From positions 1 through 60,177 of the forward strand of contig CAMDHO010000008.1 of NCBI GenBank assembly GCA_945898205.1: DNA of 60,177 bases, read 5' to 3'. Source of the DNA: Chlamydia trachomatis (lineage in GTDB: Bacteria > Chlamydiota > Chlamydiia > Chlamydiales > Rhabdochlamydiaceae). Positions within the stretch are counted from its first letter, which is position 1, and each line of letters begins with the position of its first letter. The notes below the pieces were generated by a model. That model made no database searches and was not told the DNA's origin. It worked only from the letters and a program-made list of their open reading frames with translations. This document shows positions 46,524 through 55,953 of the stretch, in pieces. The translations under genes and the position numbers were made by a program.

Positions 46524-46624
46524 TTCCGGCTAGCCTGCATAAATTTTCTGTTGCATAGAGTCTTTCTTAAGAAAACCGAAATGATAGCAAACCTCTTATT
46601 AAAATTTACGCAGGCTAGCCGGAA
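46524..46624 (-). repeat. MITE-like element, copy 2 (inverted)
   Basis: A 101-bp element that is the reverse complement of copy 1 with only a few differences. Its ends are CCTTCCGGCTAGCC and GGCTAGCCGGAAGGACA. The shared CCTTCCGG...TGCGTAAA pattern resembles the ends of the IS66-like element at 53210-56289, so it may be mobilised by IS66-type transposase. Confidence 0.8.
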
Positions 46625-46840
46625 GGACATGATGAATTGAGCAAGATAGACCTATACAAAAGCTCTTATACAGCTCAAAACATCATCAAATTAAAAAACA
46701 GAGGAAGAGTAAAATAAACTGTCAAATGGTTTAATATTGTTAATCCTAGAAACATACTGTAATCGCGTTTCATAAAGGATAGCTCTCATCGTCGAAAGCT
46801 TTCTTCTTGAAACTTATCTTTTAGACAAGGAGAAAGAGCG

Positions 46841-47906
46841 ATGCCTCAGTATTACACAGGACTTGATGTTTCAATGACTGAAACCGCTGTCTGCACTATC
46901 AACGATAAAGGAAAAGTTGTTTTCGAAAGCAGTGTTCCTACAAATCCAACAGAAATTAATAATTGCCTCAAAACAGCAGGATTTCCTATTGAAACGATGT
47001 CTTTAGAAAGTGGCTCTATGAGTCATTGGCTCATGAAAGAACTTCTAGCCTTAGGATGGAAGATTTGCTGTATGGATGCTCGGAGCATTCCGACGGTTCT
47101 AGCCCTTAAGCAAAATAAGACCGACCACAACGATGCTAGGGGAATTGCAGAAGCAGTTCGTTCCTATTCTTCTTATATCAAAGAAGTCTATCACAAATCT
47201 CAAGAATCTATAGATCTTGGAACATTACTCAGCGCTAGAAGATCTCTTGTAAGACAGAGAACAGTTCTTAGCAATAGAATGAGAGGTCTATTAAAAAATT
47301 TTGGCCTATGCTTAGGAGGCTCCGGAGTTGATAAAATTCCTTCTTTAATTCATAAGAAAATTACAGAGCAATGGCCTCAAAGCATACCCTGTCTTAGCCT
47401 TAGAAGCTTTGTTGCTTCCTTTTGCAATATTGTCAACAGAGATCAAGAAAATAGATCTTATCTTAGAAAAAACTGCCAAAAAAGACACTCTAATCAAACA
47501 ATTGATGACCGTTCCTGGAGTCGGTTATTTAACAGCTCTTACATATAAAGTTGTTATCGATGAACCCACGCGATTTAAAAATGCTCGAGCAGTAGGAGCT
47601 TATCTTGGAATGTGTCCTAGCATGTATGCTTCAGGACAAACAAAACGACAAGGGCGCATCTCTAAACGAGGTTCTCAAGAACTACGGACCTTGCTTACTG
47701 GAGCAGGCTTATGCCTGCTTGTTCACTGTAAGAAACCAAGCTCACTAAAAACATGGGGAGCAAAAATTCAAGATAAATACGGAACAAAAAAAGCAGCTAC
47801 AGCAGTAGGAAGAAAAATAAGCGTCATTATGCATCAACTATGGTGTAAAAATTTGACATTTGATCCTGGTGCTATAGAAGAAAAAAATCCCAGCACGTCA
47901 ATTTAG
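46841..47906 (+). pseudogene. IS110-family transposase, frameshifted (copy A)
   Basis: Two overlapping frames together give a full-length IS110-family recombinase. The DEDD N-terminal domain has YYTGLDVSMTETAVC and LKQNKTDHNDARGIAEAVR. After a shift near 47425 the second frame gives TEIKKIDLILEKTAKKDTLI, the conserved LMTVPGVGYLTALT, AVGAYLGMCPSMYASGQTK and GRISKRGSQELRTLL with the C-terminal catalytic serine region. IS110 enzymes insert without flanking duplications and are directed by a structured RNA from the element's noncoding end. The copy is probably inactive because of the frameshift. AAGGAG precedes the ATG. Confidence 0.85.
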
Positions 47907-47931
47907 GATTAGATTTAGTGTAAAAGTTTTT

Positions 47932-48016
47932 GGAAGCAGTCAAGCCGAAGTGCCGTTGTTTAAGAAAGTATTCTTTTATAAATCGTAGAAACATTGTCTG
48001 ACTGCTTCCCTTTTTT
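47932..48016 (+). ncRNA. candidate structured RNA downstream of IS110 copy A
   Basis: An 11-bp perfect stem (GGAAGCAGTCA at 47932-47942, TGACTGCTTCC at 47999-48009) encloses 56 bases and is followed by seven T. It begins 26 bases after the transposase stop. IS1111-type members of the IS110 family carry their guide RNA in the 3' noncoding end, so this is a candidate. It could equally be a plain terminator. Confidence 0.4.
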
Positions 48017-48395
48017 TCGAACAGTATTATGAGGCGAAAAGACCTCGACGAGAACCGAGAAAAATTGTTTTATAGAATTTTTATATAAATAAAATCACTG
48101 AACATTGATGTCATTTTCTCATAATTTCTAAAGTAAAAACAATGATCCTTCGGAGCTTATTCGCATGGACAAATCTTCGCATGCCTAGAAATGAAAAGGG
48201 AAAAACCTTTTGGTTGAAGCTTCGCCAAGCTCGGAAGTTTTTGCTCTAGAAACTGATTTTTCTATTAATTTCCATCTCTTACAAAAAAAACTATAAAAAA
48301 ATGGGTCGTTTACTCTTTATTTTAAATCAGTTTTAGTTAGATTTAAGTTACCAAAAAAAAATCTTTAAAACAGCAAAAAACAAGGAGAACAACCC
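48017..48395. other. noncoding interval between the two IS110 copies
   Basis: No gene is visible in this 379-bp stretch. It contains hairpin-prone sequence around 48143-48185 (gatccttcggagc; cgcatgg...gcatgcc) and should include the left noncoding end of IS110 copy B. A ribosome-binding site, AAGGAG, precedes the copy B start. Confidence 0.4.
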
Positions 48396-49529
48396 ATGAG
48401 TTATTTTGTAGGTCTTGACGTTTCCGATAATACTATTTCTATTTGTATTGTCAATGAGAAAGGAGAGATTGTGCATGAAACAGTCTCACCAACAGATCCA
48501 AAGCTCATTGATTTAGAACTTAGAGAAATAGAGCTACCCATATCTACCATTGGTTTAGAGACCGGTCCTATGAGCAATTGGCTTACAAGGACTTTGAGAA
48601 AGTTAGGGTGGGATGTAAGGTGCATTGATTCCTTTAAAACTAGCAAATTGCTTAGTGTAAACATCAACAAAACAGACAAAAATGATGCTCGCATCATAGC
48701 TGAGATTATCCGTATTAATTGTTTTTCTTCTATTGTAAAAATGGATGTTCATATCAAATCTTCAGAAGCTCAGGATCTTAAAAGATCTATCGATGTTCGT
48801 CAGACTCTCGTACAAGCAAGGACTCGCCTTTACCAGACCATTAAGGGCCTTTTAAAAGGAGAGGGAATAAAATTACCTTCAGTTAGCCTAGAAGAATTTT
48901 GTAAAAAAGTTAGAGAGGCGACAAAACACTTAACGCCTCTACTCATTTCATCTATGCATTCGTTACTCGAAACCTACTCAACACTTTCAAAAGAACTTGA
49001 TCAGATGACTCTAAGGTTAGAAACTATTGCCGTGAAAAATGAAGACGCAAAAATGCTTATGGAAATGCCGGGCGTAGGAGCTATAACAGCTCTATGTTTT
49101 TTAGCAGTAATTGATGACCCAAAACGGTTTAAAAATTCAAAAGCTGTAGGTTCTTATTTAGGACTTACTCCAACACAATATTCATCCGGTCAATCAGAAA
49201 GACAAGGCTCTATATCAAAGAAAGGAGATAAAACTCTTAGAACTCTTCTTTTTGAGTGCGCTGTAGTATTGCTATTTCGATCTAAAAAAAAGAGCGCGCT
49301 CAAAACCTGGGGATTAAAGAAAGCTAAAACGATAGGATCTAGAAAAGCTATACTAGCTGTAGCTCGTAAATTAGTCATTCGAATGCATCATGTATTCCTT
49401 ACAAAACAGCCTTATCTTGACAAAGTCACATTAACCAAGGAAATATTTTACTCCATCCCCTTGCACCCTTCTAAAAGTTCTTTCTGTTTTCTAAGCCTAT
49501 GCTCTCGAGACCTTTCTCGATTCATATGA
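48396..49529 (+). CDS. IS110-family transposase (copy B), 3' end replaced
   Basis: The 377-residue frame is a nearly complete IS110-family recombinase. YFVGLDVSDNTISIC and INKTDKNDARIIAEII form the DEDD RuvC-like domain. MEMPGVGAITALCFLAVIDD, KAVGSYLGLTPTQYSSGQS and RQGSISKKGDKTLRTLL form the C-terminal serine domain. From about residue 350 (after LTKEIF) the sequence is antisense to the end of the IS701-family element, so the true C-terminus was cut off and replaced. It shares family but clearly not sequence identity with copy A. Activity is doubtful. Confidence 0.8.
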   Translation: MSYFVGLDVSDNTISICIVNEKGEIVHETVSPTDPKLIDLELREIELPISTIGLETGPMSNWLTRTLRKLGWDVRCIDSFKTSKLLSVNINKTDKNDARIIAEIIRINCFSSIVKMDVHIKSSEAQDLKRSIDVRQTLVQARTRLYQTIKGLLKGEGIKLPSVSLEEFCKKVREATKHLTPLLISSMHSLLETYSTLSKELDQMTLRLETIAVKNEDAKMLMEMPGVGAITALCFLAVIDDPKRFKNSKAVGSYLGLTPTQYSSGQSERQGSISKKGDKTLRTLLFECAVVLLFRSKKKSALKTWGLKKAKTIGSRKAILAVARKLVIRMHHVFLTKQPYLDKVTLTKEIFYSIPLHPSKSSFCFLSLCSRDLSRFI

Positions 49530-50426
49530 TTTTCTTTGATGATTTTCAGAACATCCTCAATCGTTGGCTGTTTTATCGGAATTAGTAGTTTGACTATTCG
49601 AAGCGCATCTTGCAAAGTTAGCATTGGAGCATCCTCTAAAAGAGACTCTTTTATAAGCAGTAGAAATAGCATAGCCATCATGACCATAGCTGTATGATGA
49701 TGCCATCCTCTCCATCCCGTTACTCGATATTGATCTACTCCTGCAATACTCTTCCCATCTTCTAAAGCCCTTTCTACCCAATATCTTCTAGTTTGCCATT
49801 CCGCTAATATGTCTTCTGAGGTCTCTTCTGGAGCATTGCTAAATGAGAATTTTGTTTCTGATCCATCCAATTCTTGTCGAATCAAAAGCCAATATTCCCC
49901 TGGAATAGGTATGTTATCATAACTTTTTCGGACACGAACTGCAGCAAAATTAACAATCAACTTTCCTCTTTGAATATCTCGGATCACTCGTTTGTGAAGT
50001 TGTATTTTCCCTGAATTCAGAAGAGCTTCAACTGTAGAAGCAAACCCCTCCATTGACACTTTAAAACGCTCATTGCTTACTTCTTCAGTCTGCATTGCTG
50101 GCGATCCAAAAAAAACACATGTGCTTTTAGAGATGTCTGCGACATAGGTCAATTTCCGTTCTTCTAAAGCTTTTAATAGCCATGGTTGCACTCCATAGTG
50201 AGCATCCATATGAACGAACTTAAAATTGATTTGGTTTTTAATTGCTTCATCTATGAGTTCTAAGGCTAATTCAGCTTTTGTTTTAAAGACCCGCTTATCC
50301 TCAGGAATACCTGCAGCATCGCACCTGTCAGAATTTCCACACCAGTCGTCTTCCGGTAAATATAGATTCCTTGCAATGATGCTCGTTTGACTAGATGTTG
50401 CGTAGGCCAAAAACACTCCTACTTGA
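49448..50426 (-). pseudogene. IS701-family DDE transposase, 5'-truncated
   Basis: The minus strand encodes the C-terminal ~325 residues of an IS701 (DDE_5 superfamily) transposase. It begins at TKNCQVGVFLAYATSSQTS, then ARNLYLPEDDW, FKFVHMDAHYGVQPWL with a catalytic aspartate, the final RYWVERALEDGKSIAGVDQY with the glutamate, and RGWHHHTAMVMMAMLFLL. The first ~100 residues, which carry the first catalytic aspartate, are missing. The frame stays open to 50488 only because it runs into antisense malQ. It is inserted into malQ on its right and cuts IS110 copy B on its left. Confidence 0.82.
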
Positions 50427-51073
50427 CAGTTTTTGGTCTTTTCAGGCTTTGGGCCATTCAAACCGGACGCCCCAGCTCTGAAGGTCATTACGAACCTATT
50501 TCAGAAGAACTTTGGGAACCACTAGGCAGAGAGCTTTTACTTACCTTTATAGAAAGCTCTACTATGCTACCTATTGCAGAAGATTTAGGCGATGCTCTAC
50601 CTATGATTCGGGCTGTCTTAAAAGAACTTGGGATTTGTGGAACAAAATTAATACGTTGGGAAAAAAACAATCAAAATCACTTTATTAAACCCAGTTTATA
50701 CTCACCCATCAGTTTAACTTGCGTTTCTACGCATGACTCTACAACTCTTGAGCAATGGTGGAGAGACGAGGTCAATGAAGCAAAGCTTTACGCTCTGCAG
50801 CAAGGATGGGAGTATTCTCCTTGTATATCCAAAGAACAAAGAATTCTTATTTTAAAAGAAAGTCTCACATCTAACAGTCTTTTTCACATCAATCTCTTTT
50901 CAGAATACCTAGCTCTTGTTCCTCATCTTGTCTGGCCAGATCCTGATCAAGAAAGAATCAACATTCCTGGAACTATCCTTCCGACAAACTGGACCTACAA
51001 GTTTCGTCATAGCATCGAAAAAATTATTTCCGACCCTCTTCTAAAAACCGAAATAAGAAATTTATTTTTTTAA
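50427..51073 (+). pseudogene. malQ: 4-alpha-glucanotransferase (amylomaltase), C-terminal fragment
   Basis: MalQ rearranges alpha-1,4-glucans in glycogen and maltodextrin metabolism. The remaining ~215 residues start at VFGLFRLWAI, next to the active site, and continue MLPIAEDLGDALPMIRAVLK, LGICGTKLIRWEK and the conserved VSTHDSTTLEQWWRDE, then end RNLFF. The N-terminal part, with the catalytic nucleophile, is missing from this window. The junction with the IS701-family sequence is at about 50426. This copy is inactive, so glycogen breakdown must rely on another gene or be lost. Confidence 0.8.
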
Positions 51074-51212
51074 CTAGTTTATCTAGCCACATTTAACTAA
51101 AACATTTTCTGCCGCATAAAGAATACTTCATCTCTTTAGTTTTATTAAGAAAAAAACTAGACAAAGCCTAAAACTAATTGTATGATAGAATGCTGTAGAT
51201 TAAGAGGATAAT

Positions 51213-52772
51213 ATGACAGAAGATAAAAAATTTTTTAATACGGTTGGTGCAATCAATCCAAAAAAACATTATTTTTTGCCTCATCGACTCGATTGGAATC
51301 AATTAATAGGATTTATTGAGAAAGAATACTATTTTGTTCTTCACGCTCCTAGGCAAAGTGGAAAAACAACAGCGATTATAGAATTTGTTAAACATCTTAA
51401 TCAAACAGATAAATATAAAGCTCTTTATCTATCGATGGAACCAGCACACACCTCTCCAAATGATGTAAAAGAAGCTATAAGAGCTATTTTAGAAGAATTT
51501 TTAAATCAAATTACAATTTTTTTGCCCGAAGAAAAACTGGCAATAGAGTATTTACATACGGCATTAAAAGAAAAAACTACAAAAAATTCCGGGGTTTCTG
51601 CTTTTTTACGCTTTTGGGCTAAAGAAAGCTCAAAACCTTTAGTTCTTTTTTTTGATGAATTCGATGGTCTTGTAGGAGACACTCTCATTACACTTCTCAA
51701 ACAATTTCGAACAGGCTACACCAATCGCCCAAAGAATTTCCCTCAAACAATCTGTCTAATTGGAGTGCGCGATCTGCGCGACTATAAAATAAAAACAAAA
51801 GAACAAGAAGCTCTAGGAGTTCTTTATAGCCCTTTTAATATCAAATCGGACTCTCTTACGCTCCCCGATTTTTCATTAGAGAATGTTAAGGTATTATACG
51901 GACAACATACGAAAGAGACAGGACAGATTTTTACGGATGACGCCATTGAGTATGCTTTTCAACAGACTCAAGGACAACCTTGGCTTGTAAATGCCTTAGC
52001 TTATCAGGCTTGCTTTCGAGATGTACAAGATCGCTCGATTCCTATCACCCTAGAGATCATGCAACGCTCTCGCGAAGCTCTTATCAAGCGATGTGATACG
52101 CATATTGATGCTTTACTGGATCGATTACTAGAACCTAGAGTAAGGGTTATTATTGATGCAATTATTAGCGGATCCAAAGAGATTTCAAATTTTCCTTATG
52201 ATGATGTGCAATATATTCGAGATTTAGGACTGATTACTCAAGACGGTTATAAAATAACGAACCCTATTTATCAGGAAGTAATTCCTAGAGCTTTAATCAA
52301 GACGATGCAAGACAGAGTAGGTCAAACGATGCCTACTTATCTTGATTCTAAAGGGGCTTTGCAAATGAATAAGCTTCTTGAGGCTTTTACTCAATTTTTT
52401 AGAGAAAATTCCGGAGCTTGGCTAAAAGGCTTTGATTATCATGAATCTGCTCCTCATCTTCTTTTGATGGCCTTTTTACAAAGACTTATCAATGGTGGGG
52501 GCTCAGTATCTAGAGAATATGCATTAGACAGTGAAAGGGTAGATCTTTTTATTACCTGGAAAATGCAGCGTTTTGTTTTGGAATTGAAAATAGCCTATGA
52601 TAAAAACACTCTAGAAAAGGGCCTTGCTCAACTATCTAGTTATATCAACAAGTCTGGAGCTGAAGGCCATTTGATTATTTTTAATCGAGATCCTCACAAA
52701 AGTTGGGATGAAAAAATCTTTCACAAAAAAGAAAATATTCAGGGGAAAATGATTGATGTATGGGGCTTGTGA
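51213..52772 (+). CDS. AAA-type ATPase with C-terminal PD-(D/E)XK-like domain
   Basis: This intact 519-residue cytoplasmic protein has an N-terminal STAND/AAA-like ATPase. Walker A is LHAPRQSGKTTAIIEF (~44-59) and Walker B is PLVLFFDEFDGL. A sensor-like FPQTICLIGVRDLRDYK and a winged-helix-like region (~270-370) follow. Near the C-terminus SERVDLFITWKMQRFVLELK supplies a D...ExK nuclease-type core, then LAQLSSYINKSGAEGHLIIF. It differs in sequence from the two broken AAA-nuclease genes in the window but shares their overall design. It stands alone amid mobile elements, with AGAGGATAAT before the ATG. A defence or addiction function is possible but unproven. Confidence 0.75.
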   Translation: MTEDKKFFNTVGAINPKKHYFLPHRLDWNQLIGFIEKEYYFVLHAPRQSGKTTAIIEFVKHLNQTDKYKALYLSMEPAHTSPNDVKEAIRAILEEFLNQITIFLPEEKLAIEYLHTALKEKTTKNSGVSAFLRFWAKESSKPLVLFFDEFDGLVGDTLITLLKQFRTGYTNRPKNFPQTICLIGVRDLRDYKIKTKEQEALGVLYSPFNIKSDSLTLPDFSLENVKVLYGQHTKETGQIFTDDAIEYAFQQTQGQPWLVNALAYQACFRDVQDRSIPITLEIMQRSREALIKRCDTHIDALLDRLLEPRVRVIIDAIISGSKEISNFPYDDVQYIRDLGLITQDGYKITNPIYQEVIPRALIKTMQDRVGQTMPTYLDSKGALQMNKLLEAFTQFFRENSGAWLKGFDYHESAPHLLLMAFLQRLINGGGSVSREYALDSERVDLFITWKMQRFVLELKIAYDKNTLEKGLAQLSSYINKSGAEGHLIIFNRDPHKSWDEKIFHKKENIQGKMIDVWGL

Positions 52773-52787
52773 TGTGATCCGGAACTA

Positions 52788-52874
52788 GGTTTTATTTATT
52801 TTGGGAAAAGGTATTATAATCCTCATCTTGAAAGATGGCTAACAACCAATCCTATGGGATTTATAGACAATTAA
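52788..52874 (+). pseudogene. RHS-repeat core scrap
   Basis: Sixteen bases after the AAA/PD-(D/E)XK stop, a short frame reads GFIYFGKRYYNPHLERWLTT then NPMGFIDN before a TAA. The pattern YFGxRYYxPxxxRWLTxxPxGFxDG is the RHS-repeat-associated core. It is the last trace of a large RHS or polymorphic-toxin protein; the rest is gone. Confidence 0.6.
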
Positions 52875-52963
52875 ATGAATCCGGCAATATTACATCTCTC
52901 CCTCGGGGGAAAAGGGTCTTATTTTCCAAGAACTCATCTCACAGAATAACATCTTGAAGTAGT

Positions 52964-53209
52964 TTATCTATTCACATTCAACTCAACAGATTCTTTTGGG
53001 AACTCTATGAAGAATTCCCAATCTGCAACCTCTTGCTTTGGAGTTGATCTTTCAAGCTGTAAGACTGAATCTTCTATATGAGGATCTGTTCGATATAAAA
53101 TAGTTTTTATATAAAAGAGCATTCTTTCTTTTGGATTCATAGCAAGATTGACCGGCTCTTGCTCGAAATATTCCCAGTTAGATAAATTATCCCAAGAAGA
53201 ATAGAGTCC
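52964..53209 (-). pseudogene. C-terminal fragment of an unknown gene cut by the IS66-like element
   Basis: A minus-strand frame of about 81 codons runs from the left end of the IS66-like element to a TAA at 52964-52966: LYSSWDNLSNWEYFEQEPVN, then MNPKERMLFYIKTILYRTDP and WEFFIEFPKESVELNVNR. It has no start of its own. The sequence looks like a real protein, but I cannot name the family. The lost 5' part was not found on the other side of the element. Confidence 0.4.
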
Positions 53210-53292
53210 GTGTCCTTCCGGTTGGATTGCGTGACCTCTGAATAAAAATCACATAAGATATGGTCACTTTTTTAAACCAAGAGGAAAGAATC

Positions 53293-53667
53293 ATGTCTAT
53301 GACGCCCTAAGAACAACTTAAAATCCTAGCAGAACAATTCTCTCAATCGAGAGCTTCTCAATGTAAAAAATTCCCAAAGAAAATATGGGAAAGTGCAATT
53401 ACTTTAACTAAGACCATATCATTTAAGGAAGTTTGTGCTGCCATTTCAGTCCAACCGGCCCATTTAAGAAAAAAAATGCAAGGAGCAGTATCATCCAAAA
53501 AAGAGATCAATTTTGTAGAAGTAGAAACCGGTAACACTTTTGCTTTAGGTGATATTGTCATTGATTTGGAGCCCCCTTCCGGATTCAAAGCTAAGATAGA
53601 AGGATCTTCCTTTTTCCTTAATCAACTACTAGCCAAGTTATTTCAGGAGATTTCATGCTCCAGATAA
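53293..53667 (+). pseudogene. tnpA: IS66 accessory protein TnpA, nonsense-mutated
   Basis: From an ATG at 53293 the frame reads MSMTP, a TAA, then EQLKILAEQFSQSRASQCKK, IWESAITLTKTISFKEVCAA and a long C-terminal part ending SCSR. This is the small HTH-type TnpA of IS66 elements. The TAA at codon 6 leaves no other good start, so it is probably untranslated. Its end overlaps tnpB by 13 bp, the usual coupling. Confidence 0.65.
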
Positions 53668-54062
53668 CACCCCATATGCGGATTTTTGCGTGCACTATCC
53701 CAGTCGATTTTCGCAAGGGCATCGATGGCATGGCAGCGATTTGTCGAAATCTTCTTTTAGAAAATCCTATTGAAGGGGCTGTATTTTTATTTCGCAGTCG
53801 ATCCGTGCTATCGATCCGGGTTTTGGCCTACGATGGACAAGGATTTTGGCTTTGCACCAAGCGCCTATCCAAGGGGCGCTTTCAATGGTGGCCAACCAAT
53901 GATTCTTTCGGCGCGTCTATTAGAATAGACGCTTGGGATTTACAGACTTTGCTTTGGAATGGAAATCCCTCGAATGCAAAATTTGGAAATGCCTGGCGTA
54001 AAATAACCCCACAGAATTTATCTATGGAGTCTTCGCATGAACCGGTCCGTTGGAAGCTGTAA
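53655..54062 (+). CDS. tnpB: IS66 accessory protein TnpB
   Basis: This 135-residue protein is IS66 TnpB (Orf2), required with TnpA and TnpC for transposition; its biochemical role is not settled. The signature VDFRKGIDGMAAICRNLL, the central GAVFLFRSRS, and LAYDGQGFWLCTKRLSKGRF with WWP are clear. The last ~40 residues (from about SIRIDAWDL) match the family less well and are encoded opposite the end of tnpC, so the 3' end may have been altered by rearrangement. The upstream tnpA is broken. Confidence 0.85.
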   Translation: MLQITPHMRIFACTIPVDFRKGIDGMAAICRNLLLENPIEGAVFLFRSRSVLSIRVLAYDGQGFWLCTKRLSKGRFQWWPTNDSFGASIRIDAWDLQTLLWNGNPSNAKFGNAWRKITPQNLSMESSHEPVRWKL

Positions 54063-55953
54063 ATGTTTGAAGTACATCCTTGATTTTTTTGAACTGAAAG
54101 AATCGCTTAACAAGTCCTCCTTGAGAAATAGTCTCAGGTCGGTTGTTTGAAACTACGGAAGAAGCCTGTTTTGGCTCCACGTTGCAGGTTCGAGCTGCAG
54201 CGCAGGTCTGTTCAGATGCTTCCTCTAGTTTTATTGGTCTGACGGCTGTTCGAAGCAGAGCGTCTAAAGCTTCATCCCTTTCTGTTTTTTCCTTGATATA
54301 TGAAGGATTGGAAGAGAAATTCCAAGGGAGCCATAAATGAGGGTCCTTTTTCACTTGAGAAGGACACAGTTGGAGCGCTGTTAGATAGTCTAGTGGATTT
54401 ATGTTGTTACGAGTGCAAGTTTCGATGATAGAGTGATGCACATCTCCTACAAGAGCTCCCCATTCTGTTTTATAAAATAGGGAGTTTTTTCTATTTCGAA
54501 TAGATGACTTAAGAGCTCGTTCAACAGCATTGGTTGTAAGAGGGACTTCGGAAAGTCTTAAAAAAAGAGTCAAGCCTTCCCAGTGCTTTTTTTGATAGGC
54601 AATGGCTTTGCCAAAAGAACAATTAGGTTCGACTATTTTTGTCTCTACCAAGTTGTCGCAATACTTCTTTAGAGACTGCATTATGGAAGAACTATAAATT
54701 TGATGATAATTTAGGCGTTCTTCAGGATTCATTTTTAAGGTCTGTAGTTCATTATAAAAAACGGAGGTGTACAGACCTAGAATGTGATTAACTTCTTTAG
54801 GCCAAAGATCCAGCAATTCAAAAAAATTGCGTCGGTTGTGACTATTACACAATCCTTGGATTGAAGGATTTCTCCGAGGGTTGTTATTAGAAGAAGCATC
54901 ACAAGCTTGAATCACTATGGGAAAATCTTTTGGACGCTCATCAAGAAGGTCGTCGAAATTTTCTCCGGCATGCTGCCGACCCGTAAAATACATTGTAATA
55001 TTAAACGGCAACCCCTGACTAACAATGCCCGTCGTAAAGATTCCTACACGAAGCCCCTTTAACTTGTCTTTTTTTCCTTCATAGACTAATTCTTTTTTTA
55101 ATTTTTCTTGTGCCTGTTTGTTGACTTCGTTTTCTTTCATCAAGCTTAGAACTGACATGGGGGTATCGTCAACTAAAACAGTCTCCGCTTTGGCTGCTTC
55201 TTTATGGAGTTGTAAATAGGCAGGCATTGCATCTACTGCAACAGCGTCCATCATTTCCCAAACTTCCGAATCTGTGATTTGAGCTCCAAGAGCAGTTTGA
55301 AGCATCTCAAGGCGGTAAAATGGAATGCCTCCCTTATATTTTAGAAATACGGCCAGAGCTTTTGCTTCGGGCGTTGTCCTGGAATGCATTGAAAAGACTT
55401 TAGGGATTGGAGGTTTATACACAGTAGAACAAGTTGGACATCTTAGAGCCAGAAGCTTTACTACAAGTGGCTGAAAAGGAGCTTCTCCATGAATAACTAA
55501 AATGATTCCAGGATTGAATTTGTAGAGCTTGGATTTTTTTACAGGAAAGCAAGCAGGACAGAAATCCCCCTCTTTCAGATTCGATAGAGCTATTTCTATA
55601 ATCTTGGCAGTGGCAAAAGATGAAGCAGGACGATGTTCATGCCCTTTCTTTTTTAAAGAAGGGTCCGGCTTTGCCGGCCCTTTTAACGGATCTGGGCTTG
55701 GAGTTTTTGACTGTGGCTTCTTCTTCCTGCTGTGGGCTTTTTCTGTTCTGAATTTGGCAAACAATTTGTATAGTAATTTTGAAACGGTATTTCTGCTATT
55801 TTGCAACATATCAGCTAGCCATAAATTGAATCGAATTCTATTTGTCATGAGATCTTTTATCCGTTGAGGCCAAATGCTTTCATCGATCAAGTTGAGCATC
55901 TCTTCTACTTGTTCAAGGGTGAGGGAATCTAGCTGAGGCTTCTTGATTGTCAT
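54022..55953 (-). CDS. tnpC: IS66-family transposase TnpC
   Basis: This 643-residue DDE transposase is IS66 TnpC. The N-terminal helical region and basic linker (~70-110, KKKPQSKTPSPDP) are followed by a zinc-binding domain (FCPACFPVKK ... LRCPTCSTVYKP). The DDE domain contains AKAETVLVDDTPM (first Asp), VIQACDASSNN (second Asp) and the ALxSSIRNRKNSLF segment with the glutamate in VERALK. PLTTNAVERALKSSIRNRKN is the IS66 hallmark. The tail after residue ~560 is longer than usual. It is oriented against tnpA/tnpB and overlaps tnpB by 41 bp, so it may come from a rearranged or composite element. The frame is intact. Confidence 0.88.
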   Translation of the reverse strand: MTIKKPQLDSLTLEQVEEMLNLIDESIWPQRIKDLMTNRIRFNLWLADMLQNSRNTVSKLLYKLFAKFRTEKAHSRKKKPQSKTPSPDPLKGPAKPDPSLKKKGHEHRPASSFATAKIIEIALSNLKEGDFCPACFPVKKSKLYKFNPGIILVIHGEAPFQPLVVKLLALRCPTCSTVYKPPIPKVFSMHSRTTPEAKALAVFLKYKGGIPFYRLEMLQTALGAQITDSEVWEMMDAVAVDAMPAYLQLHKEAAKAETVLVDDTPMSVLSLMKENEVNKQAQEKLKKELVYEGKKDKLKGLRVGIFTTGIVSQGLPFNITMYFTGRQHAGENFDDLLDERPKDFPIVIQACDASSNNNPRRNPSIQGLCNSHNRRNFFELLDLWPKEVNHILGLYTSVFYNELQTLKMNPEERLNYHQIYSSSIMQSLKKYCDNLVETKIVEPNCSFGKAIAYQKKHWEGLTLFLRLSEVPLTTNAVERALKSSIRNRKNSLFYKTEWGALVGDVHHSIIETCTRNNINPLDYLTALQLCPSQVKKDPHLWLPWNFSSNPSYIKEKTERDEALDALLRTAVRPIKLEEASEQTCAAARTCNVEPKQASSVVSNNRPETISQGGLVKRFFQFKKIKDVLQTFTASNGPVHAKTP

